A stretch of DNA of 64,000 nt, taken from positions 37,840,611 to 37,904,610 of the forward strand of contig CM056582.1 in NCBI GenBank assembly GCA_029721435.1, read 5' to 3'. The position numbers and the translations under genes were made by a program. This stretch comes from Gymnothorax reevesii. Its lineage: Eukaryota; Chordata; Actinopteri; Anguilliformes; Muraenidae. Below, piece after piece: positions 33,541 to 48,246 of the stretch (its first letter is position 1; the number at the start of each line of letters is the position of its first letter). Under the pieces are notes generated by a model. It had not been told where the DNA came from and did no database searches. It saw only the letters and a program-made list of their open reading frames with translations.

Positions 33541-35579
33541 ATTGCATGACACGGCTGACTCCTAACAGTGAGCTGTGAGAACTGACAGCGGTTGATCAGT
33601 GCCATGTCAAATAACCGCTGTCATGTTGAGTTAAACAGCCCTGTCATTGAAAAACTCTCATACTCAATCACTCTCCAGATCCAAACTCAGGTGTTTCGAC
33701 CGTATGGTCAGGCTGAGCAATGTTAGCCCCTTGACTGATGTTTGGTGAGTTTTTTTCTCAGATTTCAGTGTTAGTAACACCAGCAAGATGATATGAAAAA
33801 ACACCACCATCACACAACTATGCAAAGACTCAAGTCCTCAATCTTTTGATCCGGAGTCAGAAAGCTCCTCCATTAGGTGTCCTTTCATATTAGGTGACAT
33901 CATTGGGGTTGACTTATGTTATTCCCTTAAACAAAGCCTTGTGAGTGTTAGTTTCAAGTTTCTGTTGCAGAAACTGTGACCAAGTCGTGTTAACAAGTAC
34001 CAGCTTAAAAGAAAGTTTTTGTCCGAGAAACAGCTGGCAAGTGACATTAAAAAGCACCAGCACTAAACAACCATGAATGGTCTCCAACTGTCAGTCTTAA
34101 TACTTGAGTCAACTAAATTATCCAATATTTGCCTGATGTATTAGTTCACATGGTCAGGTTGAGTTTTGCTTGTCCCTTGACAGTGGTTTTGTGAGTTTTG
34201 TCAAGGTTCTTTCTAAAACCGCAGCCAGATAACATGAAAAACCACGACCAGAAGACACTTATGAAGGGACTCAGATCCTCAATGTTCTGGCTCAAAGTCA
34301 GAAACCTCACCTATTAGTTTGCTTTCATACATTACTACTACTATGTTACATTCAAAAGCTCTGTTATTGAACAAGGTATGCTCAATTACCTTATCCAAAA
34401 TCAGGTGCCCTGTGTATCGGACCGTAAAAAACAGCTTGCAAATGATATAAACACAAGTGTCAAACAAGCAAGAAGGGACTAAAGTCCTTCGTCTTCAGAT
34501 CCGTAGTCAGGAATTTCTCCATTAGGGGCCCTTCATATTAGGTAACATCATATGACTGAATTGCTTTATTGTCATGAAGAAAAGGTTCCAAGTTCTTTAA
34601 CTGCTTTCTTTTGACGAAACAGCTACCAGTTCATATTAACAAGCACCAACTTTAAAGAAAGTTTTTATGTAGGAAATACCGCAAGATACATTAACAAGCA
34701 CCCCCATGAAACACCCTTGAAGGTTCTCCAACAATCAATCCAAAGATCAGGGCCATGTTCGAATAGTGTTTTTTGTCACGGAAAGTGGCTAACTTCTAGA
34801 AAATGAGCTGGAAGTGTATACACGGCAGCCATGAGAAGTGTATTCCAGTTTTGTAAATGTAAAGAAAAGGTGCTTCAATGCTTCCTAACGTATCACCTTT
34901 GACATAGGGTACACGAAACCATTCTTCATAAAAACAAAGGTGATAACGCCATCCAGCCATTCAGTGTGGCTGAACCATTTAAAGTGACGACCATCCATAC
35001 GGGCAATCACAAAAAACAAAGGAACGTGATGGGCAAGAATGGCATGATCAAGTTGGCCAGTAAATGCATTGGATTGTCGTAGCAGCACGGTTGTCTTCCT
35101 TAGCCGTTTTGAATTCCCCTTTACACCTCTCCTTTACCTCATGACATTATCCAATTGTGGTTGAAGAAACGTTTATGGACATTAGAGCATATGATGTCAT
35201 TTTTTGTCTATTCAAATTCTGCAGCAAAGTTATATAACTTATCCTTTATATGCCATATGATTAGGTCACACGGTCAGGTTGAATTATACTAGTCCTTTAA
35301 TTGAAGCTTCATGTTTTTTCAGGTTAATTTTTAAGAAACAGCTGTCTACTTTTAAAATGCACACGCGTTAAAGTATTGTTAAGGGTCTCTTTAATCTTCT
35401 GAACCAAGGACTGACACCTTATCCATTCGATCACACAGTCAGTTTCCATGATGTCAGCTCCATAGAATTAAAAACAGTAAAATGGACGATGTCATGGAGT
35501 TGTGGGGATCTGAAGGGAGCTTAAAATGGCCACCCTTATTGATAAGAAAGTATTCCTATTGTGACACCTGAAAGGGAAG

Positions 35580-38500
35580 ATCATAGAATTCCACAAAGGT
35601 TGGCCAGTATATACAAGCAGCATAGGTAGTTTCACTCAAGTCTGCCCACTCTTTGATGCAATTGTCAGTGCCCTTTTACTACAGTGTTTGAATTCTATGG
35701 ATAGCTTAAGGGAGTGTCAGCAGACTTTTATAATACTATCTTGTATTCACTATTGTCACAATAGGGACTTTAAGCAAGGGCGGATTTTGCGACGGCTACG
35801 GCACCCGGATATAGATCTGCACTCCGCTGATCGAGACTGAAGCCGTTGTGCCGGCGTTCTTTGCCGTAGCAGGCTGATCTACCATGGGGAAAGAACCAAT
35901 CTCACGTGGCCACTACAACGCTTGGTTCAGGAGATTGAAAATGTTTTCTATAATTGATTGTGACACACTAAACATTATGTGTTTCAGTGGACTTTTCACA
36001 CAGACACAGGATACTGTGTAAATTTCGCTGAGTAAAACCATAGTGAACAATTTTCTGCTGCAGGCTATATTCTCCCCTCATCCCAGCATGGCATACGGTA
36101 CTTAATTTCTCTACCCTATAAACATCTATATTTACTCACATGTACATTAGTCTTTCTTCTACTGCTGTGCATGAAAAGTACACATATGATGTATATAAAT
36201 GCATACTCCCATGCACTTTACCGTTCATTTACACTCTGATTAGATGTGTGCTTTAATTGTCAAACTTTACGTCTTTTTAAAATTGAATTGTTCAAAGTAA
36301 AGTTTATTAAAAAGATGCACATTTCTTTTGGTTATGCTCTGTTCCTGTACTTGGCATAATGACAATAAATTTGAATATTGTAATCAAATATTAACTGTTT
36401 CCCATTTCCCCTAAATCTATGACATCAACTCCTTTTGCTAGTGGGAGCAGAACAAATGAGCACTCACACTGAATTAACTACTTTGCTGACAAACCCTGAT
36501 TAAAATCCACTTTTGTTTAAAGTCTCTGCTGGATTTGACAGTGACAGCACCAGCACTTGAGACACTTTTTTCCAGGTGCCATAGGCATTGCAAAATCTGC
36601 CATTGTTGCTGGTCCAGATGAAATGCACAATTCCAACCACGAAGGGACTCGAACCCTCAGTCTTCTGATCCGAAGTCAGACGCCTTATCCATTAGGCCAC
36701 GTGGTCATTGCATGACAAGGGTTAACTCCTAACAGTGAGCTGTGAGAACTGACAGCGGTTGACCAGTGCCATGTCAAATAACCGCTGTCATGTTGAGTTA
36801 AACAGCCCTGTCATTGAAAAACTCTCATACTCAATCACTCTCCAGATCCAAACTCAGGTGTTTCGACCGTATGGTCAGGCTGAGCAATGTTAGCCCCTTG
36901 ACTGATGTTTGGTGAGTTTTTTTCTCAGATTTCAGTGTTAGTAACACCAGCAAGATGATATGAAAAAACACCACCATCACACAACTATGCAAAGACTCAA
37001 GTCCTCAATCTTTTGATCCGGAGTCAGAAAGCTCCTCCATTAGGTGTCCTTTCATATTAGGTGACATCATTGGGGTTGACTTATGTTATTCCCTTAAACA
37101 AAGCCTTGTGAGTGTTAGTTTCAAGTTTCTGTTGCAGAAACTGTGACCAAGTCGTGTTAACAAGTACCAGCTTAAAAGAAAGTTTTTGTCCGAGAAACAG
37201 CTGGCAAGTGACATTAAAAAGCACCAGCACTAAACAACCATGAATGGTCTCCAACTGTCAGTCTTAATACTTGAGTCAACTAAATTATCCAATATTTGCC
37301 TGATGTATTAGTTCACATGGTCAGGTTGAGTTTTGCTTGTCCCTTGACAGTGGTTTTGTGAGTTTTGTCAAGGTTCTTTCTAAAACCGCAGCCAGATAAC
37401 ATGAAAAACCACGACCAGAAGACACTTATGAAGGGACTCAGATCCTCAATGTTCTGGCTCAAAGTCAGAAACCTCACCTATTAGTTTGCTTTCATACATT
37501 ACTACTACTATGTTACATTCAAAAGCTCTGTTATTGAACAAGGTATGCTCAATTACCTTATCCAAAATCAGGTGCCCTGTGTATCGGACCGTAAAAAACA
37601 GCTTGCAAATGATATAAACACAAGTGTCAAACAAGCAAGAAGGGACTAAAGTCCTTCGTCTTCAGATCCGTAGTCAGGAATTTCTCCATTAGGGGCCCTT
37701 CATATTAGGTAACATCATATGACTGAATTGCTTTATTGTCATGAAGAAAAGGTTCCAAGTTCTTTAACTGCTTTCTTTTGACGAAACAGCTACCAGTTCA
37801 TATTAACAAGCACCAACTTTAAAGAAAGTTTTTATGTAGGAAATACCGCAAGATACATTAACAAGCACCCCCATGAAACACCCTTGAAGGTTCTCCAACA
37901 ATCAATCCAAAGATCAGGGCCATGTTCGAATAGTGTTTTTTGTCACGGAAAGTGGCTAACTTCTAGAAAATGAGCTGGAAGTGTATACACGGCAGCCATG
38001 AGAAGTGTATTCCAGTTTTGTAAATGTAAAGAAAAGGTGCTTCAATGCTTCCTAACGTATCACCTTTGACATAGGGTACACGAAACCATTCTTCATAAAA
38101 ACAAAGGTGATAACGCCATCCAGCCATTCAGTGTGGCTGAACCATTTAAAGTGACGACCATCCATACGGGCAATCACAAAAAACAAAGGAACGTGATGGG
38201 CAAGAATGGCATGATCAAGTTGGCCAGTAAATGCATTGGATTGTCGTAGCAGCACGGTTGTCTTCCTTAGCCGTTTTGAATTCCCCTTTACACCTCTCCT
38301 TTACCTCATGACATTATCCAATTGTGGTTGAAGAAACGTTTATGGACATTAGAGCATATGATGTCATTTTTTGTCTATTCAAATTCTGCAGCAAAGTTAT
38401 ATAACTTATCCTTTATATGCCATATGATTAGGTCACACGGTCAGGTTGAATTATACTAGTCCTTTAATTGAAGCTTCATGTTTTTTCAGGTTAATTTTTA

Positions 38501-38746
38501 AGAAACAGCTGTCTACTTTTAAAATGCACACGCGTTAAAGTATTGTTAAGGGTCTCTTTAATCTTCTGAACCAAGGACTGACACCTTATCCATTCGATCA
38601 CACAGTCAGTTTCCATGATGTCAGCTCCATAGAATTAAAAACAGTAAAATGGACGATGTCATGGAGTTGTGGGGATCTGAAGGGAGCTTAAAATGGCCAC
38701 CCTTATTGATAAGAAAGTATTCCTATTGTGACACCTGAAAGGGAAG
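35580..38746. repeat. Monomer m14, long form (3167 bp)
   Basis: It has the tRNA 5'-flank variant 'caagggttaactcc' (one base longer) that is shared with m15 and m16. It contains consensus t14. Confidence 0.95.
36634..36706 (-). tRNA. tRNA-Arg(UCG), copy t14, consensus
   Basis: It is identical to t2. Its 5' flank has the 'caagggttaactcc' variant specific to m14-m16. Confidence 0.97.
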
Positions 38747-41700
38747 ATCATAGAATTCCACAAAGGTTGGCCAGTATATACAAGCAGCATAGGTAGTTTC
38801 ACTCAAGTCTGCCCACTCTTTGATGCAATTGTCAGTGCCCTTTTACTACAGTGTTTGAATTCTATGGATAGCTTAAGGGAGTGTCAGCAGACTTTTATAA
38901 TACTATCTTGTATTCACTATTGTCACAATAGGGACTTTAAGCAAGGGCGGATTTTGCGACGGCTACGGCACCCGGATATAGATCTGCACTCCGCTGATCG
39001 AGACTGAAGCCGTTGTGCCGGCGTTCTTTGCCGTAGCAGGCTGATCTACCATGGGGAAAGAACCAATCTCACGTGGCCACTACAACGCTTGGTTCAGGAG
39101 ATTGAAAATGTTTTCTATAATTGATTGTGACACACTAAACATTATGTGTTTCAGTGGACTTTTCACACAGACACAGGATACTGTGTAAATTTCGCTGAGT
39201 AAAACCATAGTGAACAATTTTCTGCTGCAGGCTATATTCTCCCCTCATCCCAGCATGGCATACGGTACTTAATTTCTCTACCCTATAAACATCTATATTT
39301 ACTCACATGTACATTAGTCTTTCTTCTACTGCTGTGCATGAAAAGTACACATATGATGTATATAAATGCATACTCCCATGCACTTTACCGTTCATTTACA
39401 CTCTGATTAGATGTGTGCTTTAATTGTCAAACTTTACGTCTTTTTAAAATTGAATTGTTCAAAGTAAAGTTTATTAAAAAGATGCACATTTCTTTTGGTT
39501 ATGCTCTGTTCCTGTACTTGGCATAATGACAATAAATTTGAATATTGTAATCAAATATTAACTGTTTCCCATTTCCCCTAAATCTATGACATCAACTCCT
39601 TTTGCTAGTGGGAGCAGAACAAATGAGCACTCACACTGAATTAACTACTTTGCTGACAAACCCTGATTAAAATCCACTTTTGTTTAAAGTCTCTGCTGGA
39701 TTTGACAGTGACAGCACCAGCACTTGAGACACTTTTTTCCAGGTGCCATAGGCATTGCAAAATCTGCCATTGTTGCTGGTCCAGATGAAATGCACAATTC
39801 CAACCACGAAGGGACTCGAACCCTCAGTCTTCTGATCCGAAGTCAGACGCCTTATCCATTAGGCCACGTGGTCATTGCATGACAAGGGTTAACTCCTAAC
39901 AGTGAGCTGTGAGAGCTGACAGCGGTTGACCAGTGCCATGTCAAATAACCGCTGTCATGTTGAGTTAAACAGCCCTGTCATTGAAAAACTCTCATACTCA
40001 ATCACTCTCCAGATCCAAACTCAGGTGTTTCGACCGTATGGTCAGGCTGAGCAATGTTAGCCCCTTGACTGATGTTTGGTGAGTTTTTTTCTCAGATTTC
40101 AGTGTTAGTAACACCAGCAAGATGATATGAAAAAACACCACCATCACACAACTATGCAAAGACTCAAGTCCTCAATCTTTTGATCCGGAGTCAGAAAGCT
40201 CCTCCATTAGGTGTCCTTTCATATTAGGTGACATCATTGGGGTTGACTTATGTTATTCCCTTAAACAAAGCCTTGTGAGTGTTAGTTTCAAGTTTCTGTT
40301 GCAGAAACTGTGACCAAGTCGTGTTAACAAGTACCAGCTTAAAAGAAAGTTTTTGTCCGAGAAACAGCTGGCAAGTGACATTAAAAAGCACCAGCACTAA
40401 ACAACCATGAATGGTCTCCAACTGTCAGTCTTAATACTTGAGTCAACTAAATTATCCAATATTTGCCTGATGTATTAGTTCACATGGTCAGGTTGAGTTT
40501 TGCTTGTCCCTTGACAGTGGTTTTGTGAGTTTTGTCAAGGTTCTTTCTAAAACCGCAGCCAGATAACATGAAAAACCACGACCAGAAGACACTTATGAAG
40601 GGACTCAGATCCTCAATGTTCTGGCTCAAAGTCAGAAACCTCACCTATTAGTTTGCTTTCATACATTACTACTACTATGTTACATTCAAAAGCTCTGTTA
40701 TTGAACAAGGTATGCTCAATTACCTTATCCAAAATCAGGTGCCCTGTGTATCGGACCGTAAAAAACAGCTTGCAAATGATATAAACACAAGTGTCAAACA
40801 AGCAAGAAGGGACTAAAGTCCTTCGTCTTCAGATCCGTAGTCAGGAATTTCTCCATTAGGGGCCCTTCATATTAGGTAACATCATATGACTGAATTGCTT
40901 TATTGTCATGAAGAAAAGGTTCCAAGTTCTTTAACTGCTTTCTTTTGACGAAACAGCTACCAGTTCATATTAACAAGCACCAACTTTAAAGAAAGTTTTT
41001 ATGTAGGAAATACCGCAAGATACATTAACAAGCACCCCCATGAAACACCCTTGAAGGTTCTCCAACAATCAATCCAAAGATCAGGGCCATGTTCGAATAG
41101 TGTTTTTTGTCACGGAAAGTGGCTAACTTCTAGAAAATGAGCTGGAAGTGTATACACGGCAGCCATGAGAAGTGTATTCCAGTTTTGTAAATGTAAAGAA
41201 AAGGTGCTTCAATGCTTCCTAACGTATCACCTTTGACATAGGGTACACGAAACCATTCTTCATAAAAACAAAGGTGATAACGCCATCCAGCCATTCAGTG
41301 TGGCTGAACCATTTAAAGTGACGACCATCCATACGGGCAATCACAAAAAACAAAGGAACGTGATGGGCAAGAATGGCATGATCAAGTTGGCCAGTAAATG
41401 CATTGGATTGTCGTAGCAGCACGGTTGTCTTCCTTAGCCGTTTTGAATTCCCCTTTACACCTCTCCTTTACCTCATGACATTATCCAATTGTGGTTGAAG
41501 AAACGTTTATGGACATTAGAGCATATGATGTCATTTTTTGTCTATTCAAATTCTGCAGCAAAGTTATATAACGTATCCTTTATATGCCATATGATTAGGT
41601 CACACGGTCAGGTTGAATTATACTAGTCCTTTAATTGAAGCTTCATGTTTTTTCAGGTTAATTTTTAAGAAACAGCTGTCTACTTTTAAAATGCACACGC

Positions 41701-41913
41701 GTTAAAGTATTGTTAAGGGTCTCTTTAATCTTCTGAACCAAGGACTGACACCTTATCCATTCGATCACACAGTCAGTTTCCATGATGTCAGCTCCATAGA
41801 ATTAAAAACAGTAAAATGGACGATGTCATGGAGTTGTGGGGATCTGAAGGGAGCTTAAAATGGCCACCCTTATTGATAAGAAAGTATTCCTATTGTGACA
41901 CCTGAAAGGGAAG
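38747..41913. repeat. Monomer m15, long form (3167 bp)
   Basis: It contains consensus t15 and has the same flank variant as m14 and m16. Confidence 0.95.
39801..39873 (-). tRNA. tRNA-Arg(UCG), copy t15, consensus
   Basis: It is identical to t2 and has the same 5'-flank variant as t14. Confidence 0.97.
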
Positions 41914-44900
41914 ATCATAGAATTCCACAAAGGTTGGCCAGTATATACAAGCAGCATAGGTAGTTTCACTCAAGTCTGCCCACTCTTTGATGCAATTGTC
42001 AGTGCCCTTTTACTACAGTGTTTGAATTCTATGGATAGCTTAAGGGAGTGTCAGCAGACTTTTATAATACTATCTTGTATTCACTATTGTCACAATAGGG
42101 ACTTTAAGCAAGGGCGGATTTTGCGACGGCTACGGCACCCGGATATAGATCTGCACTCCGCTGATCGAGACTGAAGCCGTTGTGCCGGCGTTCTTTGCCG
42201 TAGCAGGCTGATCTACCATGGGGAAAGAACCAATCTCACGTGGCCACTACAACGCTTGGTTCAGGAGATTGAAAATGTTTTCTATAATTGATTGTGACAC
42301 ACTAAACATTATGTGTTTCAGTGGACTTTTCACACAGACACAGGATACTGTGTAAATTTCGCTGAGTAAAACCATAGTGAACAATTTTCTGCTGCAGGCT
42401 ATATTCTCCCCTCATCCCAGCATGGCATACGGTACTTAATTTCTCTACCCTATAAACATCTATATTTACTCACATGTACATTAGTCTTTCTTCTACTGCT
42501 GTGCATGAAAAGTACACATATGATGTATATAAATGCATACTCCCATGCACTTTACCGTTCATTTACACTCTGATTAGATGTGTGCTTTAATTGTCAAACT
42601 TTACGTCTTTTTAAAATTGAATTGTTCAAAGTAAAGTTTATTAAAAAGATGCACATTTCTTTTGGTTATGCTCTGTTCCTGTACTTGGCATAATGACAAT
42701 AAATTTGAATATTGTAATCAAATATTAACTGTTTCCCATTTCCCCTAAATCTATGACATCAACTCCTTTTGCTAGTGGGAGCAGAACAAATGAGCACTCA
42801 CACTGAATTAACTACTTTGCTGACAAACCCTGATTAAAATCCACTTTTGTTTAAAGTCTCTGCTGGATTTGACAGTGACAGCACCAGCACTTGAGACACT
42901 TTTTTCCAGGTGCCATAGGCATTGCAAAATCTGCCATTGTTGCTGGTCCAGATGAAATGCACAATTCCAACCACGAAAGGACTCGAACCCTCAGTCTTCT
43001 GATCCGAAGTCAGACGACTTATCCATTAGGCCACGTGGTCATTGCATGACAAGGGTTAACTCCTAACAGTGAGCTGTGAGAACTGACAGCGGTTGACCAG
43101 TGCCATGTCAAATAACCGCTGTCATGTTGAGTTAAACAGCCCTGTCATTGAAAAACTCTCATACTCAATCACTCTCCAGATCCAAACTCAGGTGTTTCGA
43201 CCGTATGGTCAGGCTGAGCAATGTTAGCCCCTTGACTGATGTTTGGTGAGTTTTTTTCTCAGATTTCAGTGTTAGTAACACCAGCAAGATGATATGAAAA
43301 AACACCACCATCACACAACTATGCAAAGACTCAAGTCCTCAATCTTTTGATCCGGAGTCAGAAAGCTCCTCCATTAGGTGTCCTTTCATATTAGGTGACA
43401 TCATTGGGGTTGACTTATGTTATTCCCTTAAACAAAGCCTTGTGAGTGTTAGTTTCAAGTTTCTGTTGCAGAAACTGTGACCAAGTCGTGTTAACAAGTA
43501 CCAGCTTAAAAGAAAGTTTTTGTCCGAGAAACAGCTGGCAAGTGACATTAAAAAGCACCAGCACTAAACAACCATGAATGGTCTCCAACTGTCAGTCTTA
43601 ATACTTGAGTCAACTAAATTATCCAATATTTGCCTGATGTATTAGTTCACATGGTCAGGTTGAGTTTTGCTTGTCCCTTGACAGTGGTTTTGTGAGTTTT
43701 GTCAAGGTTCTTTCTAAAACCGCAGCCAGATAACATGAAAAACCACGACCAGAAGACACTTATGAAGGGACTCAGATCCTCAATGTTCTGGCTCAAAGTC
43801 AGAAACCTCACCTATTAGTTTGCTTTCATACATTACTACTACTATGTTACATTCAAAAGCTCTGTTATTGAACAAGGTATGCTCAATTACCTTATCCAAA
43901 ATCAGGTGCCCTGTGTATCGGACCGTAAAAAACAGCTTGCAAATGATATAAACACAAGTGTCAAACAAGCAAGAAGGGACTAAAGTCCTTCGTCTTCAGA
44001 TCCGTAGTCAGGAATTTCTCCATTAGGGGCCCTTCATATTAGGTAACATCATATGACTGAATTGCTTTATTGTCATGAAGAAAAGGTTCCAAGTTCTTTA
44101 ACTGCTTTCTTTTGACGAAACAGCTACCAGTTCATATTAACAAGCACCAACTTTAAAGAAAGTTTTTATGTAGGAAATACCGCAAGATACATTAACAAGC
44201 ACCCCCATGAAACACCCTTGAAGGTTCTCCAACAATCAATCCAAAGATCAGGGCCATGTTCGAATAGTGTTTTTTGTCACGGAAAGTGGCTAACTTCTAG
44301 AAAATGAGCTGGAAGTGTATACACGGCAGCCATGAGAAGTGTATTCCAGTTTTGTAAATGTAAAGAAAAGGTGCTTCAATGCTTCCTAACGTATCACCTT
44401 TGACATAGGGTACACGAAACCATTCTTCATAAAAACAAAGGTGATAACGCCATCCAGCCATTCAGTGTGGCTGAACCATTTAAAGTGACGACCATCCATA
44501 CGGGCAATCACAAAAAACAAAGGAACGTGATGGGCAAGAATGGCATGATCAAGTTGGCCAGTAAATGCATTGGATTGTCGTAGCAGCACGGTTGTCTTCC
44601 TTAGCCGTTTTGAATTCCCCTTTACACCTCTCCTTTACCTCATGACATTATCCAATTGTGGATGAAGAAACGTTTATGGACATTAGAGCATATGATGTCA
44701 TTTTTTGTCTATTCAAATTCTGCAGCAAAGTTATATAACTTATCCTTTATATGCCATATGATTAGGTCACATGGTCAGGTTGAATTATACTAGTCCTTTA
44801 ATTGAAGCTTCATGTTTTTTCAGGTTAATTTTTAAGAAACAGCTGTCTACTTTTAAAATGCACACGCGTTAAAGTATTGTTAAGGGTCTCTTTAATCTTC

Positions 44901-45080
44901 TGAACCAAGGACTGACACCTTATCCATTCGATCACACAGTCAGTTTCCATGATGTCAGCTCCATAGAATTAAAAACAGTAAAATGGACGATGTCATGGAG
45001 TTGTGGGGATCTGAAGGGAGCTTAAAATGGCCACCCTTATTGATAAGAAAGTATTCCTATTGTGACACCTGAAAGGGAAG
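41914..45080. repeat. Monomer m16, long form (3167 bp)
   Basis: It contains the mismatched t16. From about 44661 its variants recur 9498 bp downstream in m19. Confidence 0.95.
42968..43040 (-). tRNA. tRNA-Arg(UCG), copy t16, D-stem mismatch
   Basis: G24 to T breaks the C11-G24 pair of the D stem. C63 to T makes a G51-U63 wobble in the T stem. The anticodon is intact and the essential box B bases are kept. It is weakened, possibly decaying. Confidence 0.82.
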
Positions 45081-48000
45081 ATCATAGAATTCCACAAAGG
45101 TTGGCCAGTATATACAAGCAGCATAGGTAGTTTCACTCAAGTCTGCCCACTCTTTGATGCAATTGTCAGTGCCCTTTTACTACAGTGTTTGAATTCTATG
45201 GATAGCTTAAGGGAGTGTCAGCAGACTTTTATAATACTATCTTGTATTCACTATTGTCACAATAGGGACTTTAAGCAAGGGCGGATTTTGCGACGGCTAC
45301 GGCACCCGGATATAGATCTGCACTCCGCTGATCGAGACTGAAGCCGTTGTGCCGGCGTTCTTTGCCGTAGCAGGCTGATCTACCATGGGGAAAGAACCAA
45401 TCTCACGTGGCCACTACAACGCTTGGTTCAGGAGATTGAAAATGTTTTCTATAATTGATTGTGACACACTAAACATTATGTGTTTCAGTGGACTTTTCAC
45501 ACAGACACAGGATACTGTGTAAATTTCGCTGAGTAAAACCATAGTGAACAATTTTCTGCTGCAGGCTATATTCTCCCCTCATCCCAGCATGGCATACGGT
45601 ACTTAATTTCTCTACCCTATAAACATCTATATTTACTCACATGTACATTAGTCTTTCTTCTACTGCTGTGCATGAAAAGTACACATATGATGTATATAAA
45701 TGCACACTCCCATGCACTTTACCATTCATTCACACTCTGATTAGATGTGTGCTTTAATTGTCAAACTTTACGTCTTTTTAAAATTGAATTGTTCAAAGTA
45801 AAGTTTATTAAAAAGATGCACATTTCTTTTGGTTATGCTCTGTTCCTGTACTTGGCATAATGACAATAAATTTGAATATTGTAATCAAATATTAACTGTT
45901 TCCCAATTCCCCTAAATCTATGACATCAACTCTTTTTGCTAGTGGGAGCAGAACAAATGAGCATTCACACTGAATTAACTACTTTGCTGACAAACCCTGA
46001 TTAAAATCCACTTTTGTTTAAAGTCTCTGCTGGATTTGACAGTGACAGCACCAGCACTTGAGACACTTTTTTCCAGGTGCCATAGGCATTGCAAAATCTG
46101 CCATTGTTGCTGGTCCAGATGAAATGCACAATTCCAACCACGAAGGGACTCGAACCCTCAGTCTTCTGATCCGAAGTCAGACGCCTTATCCATTAGGCCA
46201 CGTGGTCATTGCATGACAAGGCTGACTCCTAACAGTGAGCTGTGAGAACTGACAGCGGTTGATCAGTGCCATGTCAAATAACCGCTGTCATGTTGAGTTA
46301 AACAGCCCTGTCATTGAAAAACTCTCATACTCAATCACTCTCCAGATCCAAACTCAGGTGTTTCGACCGTATGGTCAGGCTGAGCAATGTTAGCCCCTTG
46401 ACTGATGTTTGGTGAGTTTTTTTCTCAGATTTCAGTGTTAGTAACACCAGCAAGATGATATGAAAAAACACCACCATCACACAACTATGCAAAGACTCAA
46501 GTCCTCAATCTTTTGATCCGGAGTCAGAAAGCTCCTCCATTAGGTGTCCTTTCATATTAGGTGACATCATTGGGGTTGACTTATGTTATTCCCTTAAACA
46601 AAGCCTTGTGAGTGTTAGTTTCAAGTTTCTGTTGCAGAAACTGTGACCAAGTCGTGTTAACAAGTACCAGCTTAAAAGAAAGTTTTTGTCCGAGAAACAG
46701 CTGGCAAGTGACATTAAAAAGCACCAGCACTAAACAACCATGAATGGTCTCCAACTGTCAGTCTTAATACTTGAGTCAACTAAATTATCCAATATTTGCC
46801 TGATGTATTAGTTCACATGGTCAGGTTGAGTTTTGCTTGTCCCTTGACAGTGGTTTTGTGAGTTTTGTCAAGGTTCTTTCTAAAACCGCAGCCAGATAAC
46901 ATGAAAAACCACGACCAGAAGACACTTATGAAGGGACTCAGATCCTCAATGTTCTGGCTCAAAGTCAGAAACCTCACCTATTAGTTTGCTTTCATACATT
47001 ACTACTACTATGTTACATTCAAAAGCTCTGTTATTGAACAAGGTATGCTCAATTACCTTATCCAAAATCAGGTGCCCTGTGTATCGGACCGTAAAAAACA
47101 GCTTGCAAATGATATAAACACAAGTGTCAAACAAGCAAGAAGGGACTTAAGTCCTTCGTCTTCAGATCCGTAGTCAGGAATTTCTCCATTAGGGGCCCTT
47201 CATATTAGGTAACATCATATGACTGAATTGCTTTATTGTCATGAAGAAAAGGTTCCAAGTTCTTTAACTGCTTTCTTTTGACGAAACAGCTACCAGTTCA
47301 TATTAACAAGCACCAACTTTAAAGAAAGTTTTTATGTAGGAAATACCGCAAGATACATTAACAAGCACCCCCATGAAACACCCTTGAAGGTTCTCCAACA
47401 ATCAATCCAAAGATCAGGGCCATGTTCGAATAGTGTTTTTTGTCACGGAAAGTGGCTAACTTCTAGAAAATGAGCTGGAAGTGTATACACGGCAGCCATG
47501 AGAAGTGTATTCCAGTTTTGTAAATGTAAAGAAAAGGTGCTTCAATGCTTCCTAACGTATCACCTTTGACATAGGGTACACGAAACCATTCTTCATAAAA
47601 ACAAAGGTGATAACGCCATCCAGCCATTCAGTGTGGCTGAACCATTTAAAGTGACGACCATCCATACGGGCAATCACAAAAAACAAAGGAACGTGATGGG
47701 CAAGAATGGCATGATCAAGTTGGCCAGTAAATGCATTGGATTGTCGTAGCAGCACGGTTGTCTTCCTTAGCCGTTTTGAATTCCCCTTTACACCTCTCCT
47801 TTACCTCATGACATTATCCAATTGTGGTTGAAGAAACGTTTATGGACATTAGAGCATATGATGTCATTTTTTGTCTATTCAAATTCTGCAGCAAAGTTAT
47901 ATAACTTATCCTTTATATGCCATATGATTAGGTCACACGGTCAGGTTGAATTATACTAGTCCTTTAATTGAAGCTTCATGTTTTTTCAGGTTAATTTTTA

Positions 48001-48246
48001 AGAAACAGCTGTCTACTTTTAAAATGCACACGCGTTAAAGTATTGTTAAGGGTCTCTTTAATCTTCTGAACCAAGGACTGACACCTTATCCATTCGATCA
48101 CACAGTCAGTTTCCATGATGTCAGCTCCATAGAATTAAAAACAGTAAAATGGACGATGTCATGGAGTTGTGGGGATCTGAAGGGAGCTTAAAATGGCCAC
48201 CCTTATTGATAAGAAAGTATTCCTATTGTGACACCTGAAAGGGAAG
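45081..48246. repeat. Monomer m17, long form (3166 bp)
   Basis: It contains consensus t17. Its private variants 'tcccaattcc' (45901), 'gcattcac' and 'ggacttaagt' (47143) recur exactly 9498 bp on in m20. Confidence 0.95.
46135..46207 (-). tRNA. tRNA-Arg(UCG), copy t17, consensus
   Basis: It is identical to t2. It is the ancestor-like state of t20 in the 9498-bp higher-order repeat. Confidence 0.97.

Larger units (their letters stand above)
32415..35579. repeat. Monomer m13, long form (3165 bp)
   Basis: It is one base short because of the broken T arm of pseudogene t13. Confidence 0.95.
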
